DNA of 12,677 nucleotides from assembly GCA_030630905.1 (NCBI GenBank), contig DAOVMB010000027.1:1-12677 (forward strand). Direction: 5' to 3'. How positions within the stretch are numbered: the first letter of the stretch is position 1; each line of letters starts with the position of its first letter. Position numbers and translations under genes: made by a program. This stretch comes from Sedimentisphaerales bacterium. Lineage in GTDB: Bacteria; Planctomycetota; Phycisphaerae; Sedimentisphaerales; Anaerobacaceae. The notes beneath the pieces were generated by a model. That model saw nothing but the letters and a program-made list of their open reading frames with translations. It did no database searches and had not been told where the DNA came from. This document shows positions 1 through 7,238 of the stretch, piece after piece.

Positions 1-538
1 CCCAACCGGCGCCGTATAGACCGGCCCAGCCGGGGGTCAGGTCGATAGGCCCGAATTGAAAGCCGCTCGTCAGCTTGATCCATATCAGCGCGCCAAAACC
101 AAAGCCGGCAACGGCGAGCCCCGTGATCATCCCTTTCTTGTCGGGGAACCATTTTACAAGAGCCGCGATGGGGCATACGTAGGCAAGCCCGATTCCGGCA
201 CCGCCCATGAGTCCGATGCCGATGAGAATGCCGGCGAAACTGTTGCCCGAAAAGCCTGCGATCAGATAACCGGCGCCAAGTACGATTCCACCTGTCATAG
301 CGACGATTCGAGGCCCGGCCTTTTTCTGCCATTTTCCCGCAATTAAAGCCATTACGACCGCAAAGGTTGCCAGGCCAACGCAGAAGACAAGTTGTGTTTG
401 CAGTTTCGTAAAGCTGAACGGGGCTTCCGTCAGCTTTTTCGTGAATGCCGACCATGCATAAATCGCTCCAAGGCACAATTGGATCAGGATTCCGCCAACC
501 ACCACCAACCACCTATTCATAACCTTCTGCCCGGCCAT
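1..538 (-). CDS. OFA-family MFS permease (oxalate/formate antiporter type), partial
   Basis: This is the N-terminal ~179 residues of an integral inner-membrane permease; the gene continues past the left edge. Translation from ATG at 538 gives MAGQKVMNRWLVVVGGILIQ, and the first helix runs into LCLGAIYAWSAFTKKL, a start typical of the oxalate/formate antiporter (OFA) branch of the major facilitator superfamily. Three more hydrophobic helices follow. The family loop motif is clear: a GIGLAYVCPIAALVKWFPDK stretch followed by KGMITGLAVAGFGFGAL. A good ribosome site (GAAAGGAAGA) lies just upstream of the start. The gene sits 78 bases downstream of acs on the same strand, with a hairpin between them. 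That placement suggests a monocarboxylate such as acetate, formate or oxalate as substrate, but the sequence does not fix the substrate. The family call is firm; the specificity is a guess. Confidence 0.85.
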   Translation of the reverse strand, partial: MAGQKVMNRWLVVVGGILIQLCLGAIYAWSAFTKKLTEAPFSFTKLQTQLVFCVGLATFAVVMALIAGKWQKKAGPRIVAMTGGIVLGAGYLIAGFSGNSFAGILIGIGLMGGAGIGLAYVCPIAALVKWFPDKKGMITGLAVAGFGFGALIWIKLTSGFQFGPIDLTPGWAGLYGAGW

Positions 539-560
539 AATCTTCCTTTCAATAAAATAG

Positions 561-590
561 GCCGGATGCACACGGTTGTGTGCACCCGGC
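561..590 (-). terminator. Hairpin between acs and the OFA permease: terminator or attenuator
   Basis: Read on the minus strand, two 13-base arms (GCCGGGTGCACAC and GTGTGCATCCGGC) pair fully, counting one G-U pair, around a 4-base AACC loop. The arms lie 25 bases after the acs stop. The tract that follows is CTATTTTATTG, T-rich but not a clean run of T. The structure could therefore end acs transcripts partially, or act as an mRNA-stabilising or processing hairpin that sets the acs:permease ratio. A strong intrinsic terminator would normally have a longer uninterrupted U tract. Confidence 0.55.
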
Positions 591-615
591 TCTGAGTCTT
601 TTTTAAGAAGGCATT

Positions 616-2595
616 TTACTCGCCTCGGCCTTTAATCAGGGACTCGACCACGTGCGGGTCGGCCAGCGTTGAAATATCACCGAGATTGTCCGTATTTTTC
701 TCGGCGATTTTGCGCAGGATGCGCCGCATAATCTTGCCGGAGCGAGTCTTCGGAAGTGCCGGCGCGAACTGAATCGCTTCAGGCGCTGCGATCGGACCAA
801 TCTCCTTTCGCACGTGCAATATAAGCTCCTTCTTCAGCTCGTCACTTTCCTCGATACCGCCGATAAGTGTTACGAAAGCATATAAACCCTGCCCCTTGAT
901 TTCATGGGGGACGGGCGTAACTGCGGCTTCGGCAACTTTTTCGTGGCTTACAAGGGCACTTTCGACCTAGGCAGTGCCGATACGGTGGCCGGACACGTTA
1001 ACGACGTCGTCGATTCTGCCCATGAGCCAGTAATCACCATCCGGATCAACTCGGCAGCCGTCGCCGGCAAAGTAGATGTCGTCATACATAGTGAAGTATG
1101 TATCCACAAACCTGTCGTGGTCGCCCCACATTGTTCTCATCATTCCGGGCCACGGTTTACGGATGCACAGCTTGCCGCCTTCGTTTGTATCGCATTGGCT
1201 TCCATCGTCGCGCAAAACGACCGCATCAACGCCGAAGAAAGGTTGGCTGGCACTACCCGGTTTCAGGGTATGGGCGCCAGGCGTTGGTGTAATCATAAAT
1301 CCGCCGGTCTCCGTTTGCCACCAGGTATCGACGATGGGGCATTTATTTCGGCCGATTTTATCGTAATACCACATCCAGGCTTCCGGATTGATCGGCTCGC
1401 CTACCGTGCCGAGAATCCTCATCGTGTCCAGCTTATATTTGGCGGGCCATTCGTCGCCGAGACGCATCAGTGCCCTGATGGCTGTCGGTGCCGTATAGAA
1501 AATTGTAACGCCGAACTTATCGCAAATATGCCAGAATCGACCGGCGTCCGGGTAGGTGGGAACGCCTTCAAACATCAGCGAGGTGCTGCCGTTTGCAAGC
1601 GGGCCATAGACAATATAGCTGTGCCCTGTGACCCATCCGATATCGGCGGTGCACCAGTAAATATCATCGTCGTGAATATTAAAAATGATTTTATGAGTAA
1701 GTGTGGTGTGCAGCAAATATCCACCTGTTGTGTGGACGACGCCCTTGGGTTTGCCGGTTGAGCCGGATGTGTAGAGGATAAACAACGGGTCCTCAGCATT
1801 CATCGGTACGGCTTCGCATTCTTCGGATGCATCGGCCATCTCATCGTGATACCATACGTCTCTGCCGTCTTTCATACCACAAGGCTCTTCATTGACTTTG
1901 ACGACTACAACATTTTCAATTGTAGGTGTCTTTTCCAATGCAACATCGGAAATATCCTTTAGTTTGATGTGTTTTCCGGCACGCAGCGAAACATTGGATG
2001 TAATCAGCATTTTGCAGTCGGAGTCGTTGACGCGGCCCTCGATTGCATCTGCGCTGAATCCGCCGAAGATGATCGAGTGAATCGCGCCGATGCGGGCACA
2101 TGCCAGCATAACAATCGGGAGTTCCGGGACCATTGGCATATAAATCGCCACACGGTCTCCTTTTGTTATACCCTTTGACTTCAGGACGTTAGCAAACTTA
2201 CAGACTTCCTTGTGAAGCTGTTCGTAGGTGAATTTCTTAACAGCGTCTTCCGCCTCACCCTGCCACAACAGTGCGGTTTTCTTTGCGGTCGGGGTTCCGA
2301 GATGGCGATCCAGGCAGTTGTATGAGACGTTTAGTTGGCCGTCTGCGAACCATGTATGCTCAATCTTACGGCTCTTCGTATCCCATGTGTATTCCAGAGC
2401 CTTTGTTGGCTCCTTATCCCAATGGAGGCTCTTTGCCTGCTCAAGCCAAAAGTTATCGGAGTCGTTGATCGACCTTTCCCACATCTCTTGGAACTGCTCC
2501 ATGCTGTTGACATAAGCATTGGCTTTAATTTGCTCCGGCGGCGGAAATGTTCGTTCCTCGCTCATCAGAGAGTCAATTGCTTTTTCTTGTCCCAT
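616..2595 (-). pseudogene. acs: Acetyl-CoA synthetase (AMP-forming) interrupted by an in-frame TAG
   Basis: Acs makes acetyl-CoA from acetate, ATP and CoA via acetyl-AMP, in the cytosol. The frame from ATG 2595 (ribosome site AAAGGAGA) to TAA 616 would give 659 residues, close to the ~650 usual for the family. Visible motifs are the ATP loop YTSGSTGKPKG (275-285), WWQTETG (425-431), the hinge-region GRIDDVVNVSGHRIGTA (526-542), and the C-terminal [15 protein letters not shown] with the catalytic, acetylatable lysine at about 621. Codon 543 (bases 967-969) is TAG where homologues have Glu (GTA-E-xES). The frame continues without shift as [16 protein letters not shown] to the true end, so a single nonsense base is the only lesion. 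Normal termination would give a 542-residue protein lacking the mobile C-terminal domain. The cause may be a real pseudogenising mutation, a base-call error or readthrough. Other genes here (folD, tadC) end in TAG, which argues against genome-wide amber reassignment. Confidence 0.9.
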
Positions 2596-2716
2596 GGATT
2601 CTCCTTTATGTAATTTAATGTTATTGTGCTTTAATTGCCTTTTTTTATGCTCTTTAGCGCATTATTGGTACAGTAATCTATTTTTATGCTTGATTTTAAT
2701 AGATACATCCTCACTA

Positions 2717-2734
2717 TTCTCTTGGTATAGAGAA
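2717..2734 (-). repeat. Small inverted repeat in the acs leader
   Basis: TTCTCT and AGAGAA are perfect 6-base arms around a 6-base centre. They begin about 15 bases downstream of the proposed acs -10 box. The position fits a regulator half-site pair or a small leader hairpin. Arms this short also arise by chance. Confidence 0.3.
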
Positions 2735-2748
2735 GGATTTAAGGTGGA

Positions 2749-2777
2749 AATCTACCTGAATCTCCTAACCATGTCAA
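2749..2777 (-). promoter_or_regulatory. Sigma70-like promoter for acs
   Basis: On the minus strand a perfect -35 box TTGACA (2777-2772) is followed, after exactly 17 bases, by TAGATT (2754-2749), a 4/6 match to TATAAT. It lies in the 199-base gap between the porin stop and the acs start and would give a leader of roughly 145 bases. The rest of the gap is AT-rich, and no other comparable pair was seen. Confidence 0.6.
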
Positions 2778-2794
2778 CCGAAAAAAGCTCCTTT

Positions 2795-4078
2795 TCAGAA
2801 TTTGTAAATCAGGGCCATTTGTGCACGCAGGCTCTCTCCATCGCCGGGGCCTCGGTATTTGGTCCGCCAGTGTGAGAGTTCGAAGGCAATATCAGTTTGC
2901 TTGTTAAGGGCACAATATACGTTCCCGAACACAGAGCGGTTTAAAGTCCGACCACCATCGTTGACATTACCGCGTTCCACATCGTCCATCGCAACACCTA
3001 CGTTGAACCGCTTTGTATCCCACGGCCCCAGACTTGCAGCAATCCAGCCACCCTGGCTGCCGATCTCTTCGTATTGATTGGCCCCGGATATAGTAACGCC
3101 CTGGCCGATCCCGCCCAGATAGGCGTCCAGGTTTTTGCCGGTGAACACTTCGGCCTTGATTTTTACCTTTTTACAGATTGGTTGAGTGTAATCCAGGTTT
3201 ATAGACCATGTCTCGAATTCTTTATCCTGACCGCTGGTTGTAGTATCATACTCTTCCTCGCCCCAGTGCCCGGACAGACCTATTGTAGCTTCTTGTGCTC
3301 CAAACATAGGAAGCGTTATACTGGCCCTGCCCTGAAAAGTGGGAAAACCGGCATCTTCGCCTGAATCGGTCCCGCTGATCGAATTTTGTCCTATTGTTCT
3401 GGCTAAGGCACCTTCGAGCTTTAAAAATCCGCCCGCCTCGAAGCCTAATTCTTTGGTCAGCCTTATCTGAGGGCGCCGATATCCAATATTCCCCGTCCAC
3501 CAGCAGACGCTGTAGTTTACCGTGGAGGGCAATAGTGGGCTGATGACGTCCGATGTCTGGCCGGCGATAATATTAAACCGATTCTCAGGCCAATCCAGCT
3601 TCATGTATGCGTGCCGCATCATCAAACGCGCTTTATTCTCTGAGCCGCCTTCATAGAAATCCACCTCGACTCGTCCGCTGGTGTTCATGGCTTCTCCGTT
3701 CGGCCCGTTGATTTTCATCCCGAACCGGCTCTGGTTGGCTGTCATGTTAAACTGGTCATCGTCATCATTAGGACTTTCCGATTCAACCCACTTGGCATAA
3801 TTACCGTTATCTATCCGCGAAGTATCATAGGCGGCGTCGAATTTCAGATACCCGTAAAACTGGATATCAAGACTCGACAAAACCGGCTTTAGCGCCAGTG
3901 CTGCTGTTGTTTCCGGATTGACCGCTTTTTTGAGTTCTTGCAGATCCTTATCAAGTTTCTCGACTTTCTGCCTAAGTTCGGCATTCTGCTTTGCCAGATC
4001 ATCACTATCGGCTGCTAGGCTAATTGTTCCGATGCATGCCAGTAACATCAGGCTCAATAAAACTTGTGGTTTTCTCAT
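2795..4078 (-). CDS. Outer-membrane beta-barrel porin, DcaP-like
   Basis: A 427-residue protein that probably forms a diffusion channel in the outer membrane. Residues 1-22 are a signal peptide (MRKPQVLLSLMLLACIGTIS, then LA before ADSDD). Residues 26-52 are a heptad-like coiled coil (LAKQNAELRQKVEKLDKDLQ), as in trimeric porins with a periplasmic N-terminal coil. A barrel follows from about residue 72, opening with QFYGYLKFDAAYDTSR and rich in alternating aromatic strands. The protein ends IYKF, and the terminal Phe is the usual BAM recognition signal. DcaP-type porins carry small di- or monocarboxylates, which would suit the neighbouring acs and permease, but that link is inference. The ribosome site is AGAAAGGAA before ATG 4078. 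A Cys at residue 15 (LLAC) weakly resembles a lipobox; the barrel makes ordinary signal peptidase I cleavage more likely. It stands alone between its own promoter region and acs. Confidence 0.75.
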   Translation of the reverse strand: MRKPQVLLSLMLLACIGTISLAADSDDLAKQNAELRQKVEKLDKDLQELKKAVNPETTAALALKPVLSSLDIQFYGYLKFDAAYDTSRIDNGNYAKWVESESPNDDDDQFNMTANQSRFGMKINGPNGEAMNTSGRVEVDFYEGGSENKARLMMRHAYMKLDWPENRFNIIAGQTSDVISPLLPSTVNYSVCWWTGNIGYRRPQIRLTKELGFEAGGFLKLEGALARTIGQNSISGTDSGEDAGFPTFQGRASITLPMFGAQEATIGLSGHWGEEEYDTTTSGQDKEFETWSINLDYTQPICKKVKIKAEVFTGKNLDAYLGGIGQGVTISGANQYEEIGSQGGWIAASLGPWDTKRFNVGVAMDDVERGNVNDGGRTLNRSVFGNVYCALNKQTDIAFELSHWRTKYRGPGDGESLRAQMALIYKF

Positions 4079-4247
4079 TGTGCATTCCTTTCTGTTATGA
4101 ATTCCTTAGGTATTGTTTCGCCGATGCTGTATAATAGGTGCGATAATCAGCAAACCGGCAGCATTAAGCGGCATATTTTTCTTTATGGTCTTTTTTCTTA
4201 AAGAACCCGTATTTGTTTTCAAAGTATTTTGTCGAACGGAGTTTGGT

Positions 4248-4275
4248 ATTATACGAAAGCAGCAAACGAGGTAAA
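4248..4275 (-). promoter_or_regulatory. Candidate promoter for the porin gene
   Basis: A perfect -10 box TATAAT (4253-4248, minus strand) is preceded at a 16-base spacing by TTTACC (4275-4270), a 4/6 match to TTGACA. It would give a leader of about 165 bases. A second A/T-rich box (TATTAT, near 4130) closer to the gene has no good -35 partner. Confidence 0.45.
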
Positions 4276-4308
4276 CAATATTCCTAAAATTTTTTGGGGA
4301 TTCCCCCC

Positions 4309-4337
4309 GCCTGCCCAAATTTACGCCTCTGCCCAAA
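4309..4337 (-). repeat. Paired CGCCT(CT)GCCCAAA boxes upstream of the porin promoter
   Basis: On the plus strand CGCCTGCCCAAA (4309-4320) recurs as CGCCTCTGCCCAAA (4324-4337), the second copy having a CT insertion. The pair lies 35-60 bases upstream of the proposed porin -35 box, an activator-like distance. Two G/C-rich near-copies in an otherwise AT-rich spacer are suggestive of a binding site but unproven. Confidence 0.3.
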
Positions 4338-4423
4338 CGATTTTTCTCTCAAGACAACTCCAAGGAGTCGATTTGTCCGGTCCACCTATGCATTATCCGG
4401 ATGAAGCGTTTTTTCAGCTATGG

Positions 4424-5320
4424 CTACTTACTTACATCGATTCCTGCAGCCCGCTTTGCGGATTCAACGGTGTTGTAAAGCAGCATCGTTATTGTCATGG
4501 GGCCTACACCGCCGGGAACAGGGGTTATTAGCGAAGCTTTTTCCTTGACCGCCTCGAAATCCACGTCGCCGACAAGGCGATAGCCTCTTTTTTTCGTCGA
4601 ATCTTCGATGCGGTTGATGCCGACGTCAATGACTACCGCTTCTTCTTTAACCATATCTGCGGTAATGGTATTAGGTCGGCCGGCAGCGGCGATGAGTATA
4701 TCCGCTCGTTTTGTATGAGAACTGAGGTCTTTTGTCCGGGTATGGCAAACGGTCACAGTGGCATTTGCATTGGGCTTTTTCTGGATCAGCATGTTTGCCA
4801 GGGGCTTGCCGACCAGGTTGCTTCGTCCGACGATGACGACGTCGGCGCCTTCGATTGTTACGCCATTGCGAATCAATAGTTGGATAATTCCGTGTGGCGT
4901 GCAGGGCAGAAACGCCTTTTCGCCCACAACCATTTTACCGACGTTCACCGGATGAAATCCATCGACATCTTTGGCCGGATCAATCGCCAGCAGAACTTCC
5001 GATTCATCGAGACCTTTGGGCAAAGGCAATTGTACCAGTATCCCGTTGATTTTCGGGTCCTTATTCATCTTCTCGACCAGCGACATCAACTGCTGCTGCG
5101 AAATGTCTACGGCCAGGCGATTATCGTCGGAGTATATCCCCATATCGTCGCAGGCTCGTTCTTTGGCTGTGACGTAGGATTGTGAAGCGGGATCTTCGCC
5201 GACCAGGATAACGCCAAGGCCGGGAACAATATGCTGTGCTTTTAATTTGGCGACTTCAGCTTTGAGTTCCGCCCGCATATCAGCGGCGATTTGCTTGCCG
5301 TCAATGATTTGTGCTGTCAT
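4424..5320 (-). CDS. folD: Methylene-THF dehydrogenase / methenyl-THF cyclohydrolase
   Basis: This bifunctional cytosolic enzyme oxidises 5,10-methylene-THF with NAD(P)+ to methenyl-THF and hydrolyses it to 10-formyl-THF, or runs the reverse direction when formate is assimilated. The protein has 298 residues; the family usually has about 280-300. The catalytic pair is in SYVTAKERACDDMGI (Tyr49, Lys53). QLPLP is at 97-101, KDVDGFHP carries the folate-binding Asp120, PCTPHGI is at 139-145, the nucleotide-binding VGRSNLVGKPLA starts at 165, and TPVPGGVGPMT starts at 266. I chose ATG 5320 because GGGAGA sits 5 bases before it; an upstream ATG at 5338 would place that ribosome site inside the coding region. 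It follows fhs by 63 bases on the same strand, so the two are very likely one operon. The stop is TAG with a second in-frame TAG two codons on. Confidence 0.96.
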   Translation of the reverse strand: MTAQIIDGKQIAADMRAELKAEVAKLKAQHIVPGLGVILVGEDPASQSYVTAKERACDDMGIYSDDNRLAVDISQQQLMSLVEKMNKDPKINGILVQLPLPKGLDESEVLLAIDPAKDVDGFHPVNVGKMVVGEKAFLPCTPHGIIQLLIRNGVTIEGADVVIVGRSNLVGKPLANMLIQKKPNANATVTVCHTRTKDLSSHTKRADILIAAAGRPNTITADMVKEEAVVIDVGINRIEDSTKKRGYRLVGDVDFEAVKEKASLITPVPGGVGPMTITMLLYNTVESAKRAAGIDVSK

Positions 5321-5383
5321 CGATTTCTCCCTGAACATCTAAGCGACTTGTCATTTCAACATGGCCGAAAAATGAGAAGTTCA

Positions 5384-7147
5384 TTAAAACAGGCCTTGTA
5401 CTTTTCCCGTATTGACGTCGACGTCGATACGGCGGAAAGCCGGATTGGAAGCTGTTCCCGGCATAAGCTTAATATCTCCGGCGACCGGCACGATAAAGCC
5501 GGCGCCTTTATAAACCAGAACATCGCTAATGGGAAGCTCCCAGCCGGTTGGTCGGCCCTTGATGGCCGGATCGTGCGACAAGCTAAGATGCGTCTTGACC
5601 ATGCAGGTCCCCAGGTTTTTGGCGGCCGGGTCGGTCTCCAGGGCCTGAACTTTTGCATGAGCCTTGTCCGTATAAGTTACGCCGCTTGCACCGTATACTT
5701 CTTTGGCGATTCGTTCGATGCGTGTTCCGAGCGGAGTATTTGAATCGTAAAGAAATTCAAAATTATTTTCCCTGTTACAGGCCGCAATCACCATTTCAGC
5801 CAGTTCGATGGCTCCTTCGCCGCCTTTGAGCCAATGCTGCGAGACCGCAGCTAAAGCACCGTTTTGTTCGGCGACTTTTCGGACAAGCTCTGTTTCGGCC
5901 ACAGTGTCGGTTTGAAAGTGGTTGATGCAGACTACGGGCTGAACTCCGCTTTTCTTCACCGTTTCGATATGGGCGATGAGATTTTCGCATCCTTTTTCGA
6001 GAAGTTCGAGGTTTTCGGTGGTATATTCCTCGCTCAGTGGTATTCCGGGTTTGACCACGGGGCCTCCGCCGTGCATTTTCAGGGCGCGGATAGTTGCGAC
6101 GATGACGACGGCGTCGGGTGTAAGGCCTGATATGCGGCACTTCAAGTTCCAAAATTTCTCGAAACCGATATCGGCGCCGAAGCCGCTCTCGGTTACATGG
6201 TATTCGCCCAATTTTGTTCCGATCATGTCGGCGATGACCGAGCTTTGCCCGATTGCGATATTCGCAAACGGACCTGCGTGTACGAATACGGGCTGGCCCT
6301 CGATGGTCTGTAACAAAGTTGGGTGTATCGCTTCGGCCATCCAGGCGGTCATCGCACCGTCAACCTCAAGGTCGGCTGTTGTGACTTCATTACCCTTCTT
6401 GTCGTAGGCCAGCACGATTTTGGCTATACGCTCCCGCAGGTCTTTGAGATCCTTTGCGACGGAAAGTATGGCCATGACCTCGCTTGAGGCGGCAATCTGA
6501 AAGCCTGAGTCCATATCGAAGCCGTCCATTTTTCCGCCCCGGCCGATCCTGATATTGCGAAGCGCCTGGGCGCAGAAGTCCATGGCCCATTTGGACTGAA
6601 TCCGTTCGGGATCGATATCTATCCGCGTCAGCTTGCTTTTCGCCAACCTGGCGTCATCGTAGTTTCTCTCATGCTGCATACGCGAGGTCAGGGCGACCAT
6701 GGCGAGATTGTGGGCGTTTGTAATATGGTCGATATCGCCTGTAAGGCGAATGGACAGGGGAGTTAGAGGGATACATTGTGCCAGACCGCCCCCGGCGGCG
6801 GATCCTTTGATATTGAAAGTCGGGCCGCTGCTGGGCTGGCGGATTGCCCCGATCGCTCGCTTGCCCAGCTTGCCCAGACCCTCAAGCAGGCCCATGGTAG
6901 TGGTCGTCTTTCCTTCGCCCAGAGGCGTCGGCGTAATGGCGGTCACATCTATGTACTTTGCCGTCGGGCCGTCCGCCAGCCGGGCAAGGGCTCTTTGATA
7001 GTCAACTTTGGCTAACATGCGATCCCTTGGGATCAATTCATCTTTCTGCAGGCCCATCTCCTCGGCAAGCCAGCGGATGGGTTTCATGGTTTGTTCGGCA
7101 GCTTCTGCTATCTGCCAATCCGTCATTCTTGTTGGGTCAAGATTCAT
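5384..7147 (-). CDS. fhs: Formate-tetrahydrofolate ligase (10-formyl-THF synthetase)
   Basis: Fhs joins formate to THF using ATP, the entry step of the methyl branch of the Wood-Ljungdahl pathway and a source of formyl groups for purine synthesis. The protein has 587 residues, slightly longer than the ~555-560 of clostridial enzymes, with the extra length mostly at the N-terminus and in insertions. The nucleotide loop TPLGEGKTT is at 74-82, preceded by [10 protein letters not shown]. The family signature [19 protein letters not shown] is at 103-121. The C-terminal part has [14 protein letters not shown] and an [15 protein letters not shown] segment, and the protein ends NTGKVQGLF. The start ATG 7147 has only a weak AGGG nine bases upstream; the next Met (7126) has no better site. 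folD follows in the same operon. Presence of fhs plus folD does not by itself prove acetogenesis, since many heterotrophs use the pair for C1 supply. Confidence 0.97.
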   Translation of the reverse strand: MNLDPTRMTDWQIAEAAEQTMKPIRWLAEEMGLQKDELIPRDRMLAKVDYQRALARLADGPTAKYIDVTAITPTPLGEGKTTTTMGLLEGLGKLGKRAIGAIRQPSSGPTFNIKGSAAGGGLAQCIPLTPLSIRLTGDIDHITNAHNLAMVALTSRMQHERNYDDARLAKSKLTRIDIDPERIQSKWAMDFCAQALRNIRIGRGGKMDGFDMDSGFQIAASSEVMAILSVAKDLKDLRERIAKIVLAYDKKGNEVTTADLEVDGAMTAWMAEAIHPTLLQTIEGQPVFVHAGPFANIAIGQSSVIADMIGTKLGEYHVTESGFGADIGFEKFWNLKCRISGLTPDAVVIVATIRALKMHGGGPVVKPGIPLSEEYTTENLELLEKGCENLIAHIETVKKSGVQPVVCINHFQTDTVAETELVRKVAEQNGALAAVSQHWLKGGEGAIELAEMVIAACNRENNFEFLYDSNTPLGTRIERIAKEVYGASGVTYTDKAHAKVQALETDPAAKNLGTCMVKTHLSLSHDPAIKGRPTGWELPISDVLVYKGAGFIVPVAGDIKLMPGTASNPAFRRIDVDVNTGKVQGLF

Positions 7148-7238
7148 CTACATGCCCTGTATTTTATGTCCTGAAAATAAGGTGAGCCGGAACACAATAA
7201 AGCTTACAGTCCATACTCTCCATTCGGCACCTTCAACG

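Larger units (their letters stand above)
4079..4423. other. Intergenic region between folD and the porin gene
   Basis: These 345 bases have no convincing gene. They contain the candidate porin promoter (4248-4275), two similar boxes further upstream (4309-4337), a 4-bp G/C hairpin with an adjacent A/T run, and an imperfect hairpin CGACTC-CTTG-GAGTTG (minus strand) about 50 bases after the folD stop. The last could fold in folD mRNA but lacks a T tract. The folD stop TAG is followed in frame by CCA and a second TAG. Confidence 0.6.

Noticed and set aside
967..969. Frameshift or pyrrolysine-type recoding in acs
   Set aside because: The frame is the same before and after the TAG, so there is no frameshift. 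No PYLIS-like context or suppressor gene is visible, and folD and tadC use TAG as their terminal stop.
904..1761. Long plus-strand open frame (285 codons) opposite acs
   Set aside because: It is the antisense of a clearly conserved acs coding region, shows no recognisable domain, and is best explained as a codon-bias shadow.
2780..2794. AAAAG-GAG-CTTTT as a porin terminator
   Set aside because: A 5-bp A/T stem with a 3-base loop is too weak to support, although a T run follows.
4290..4311. GGGG/CCCC hairpin beside an A/T run as a terminator
   Set aside because: The stem is only 4 bp and the adjacent run on the transcribed strand is A-rich first, not a T tract.
4106..4336. Minus-strand 76-codon open frame between folD and the porin gene
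   Set aside because: It overlaps the proposed porin promoter, has no ribosome site or recognisable motif, and looks like AT-rich intergenic sequence.
7008..7238. Extension of the RHS frame back to an ATG at 7008
   Set aside because: This part is antisense to the conserved N-terminus of fhs and has no RHS-like sequence, signal peptide or ribosome site.
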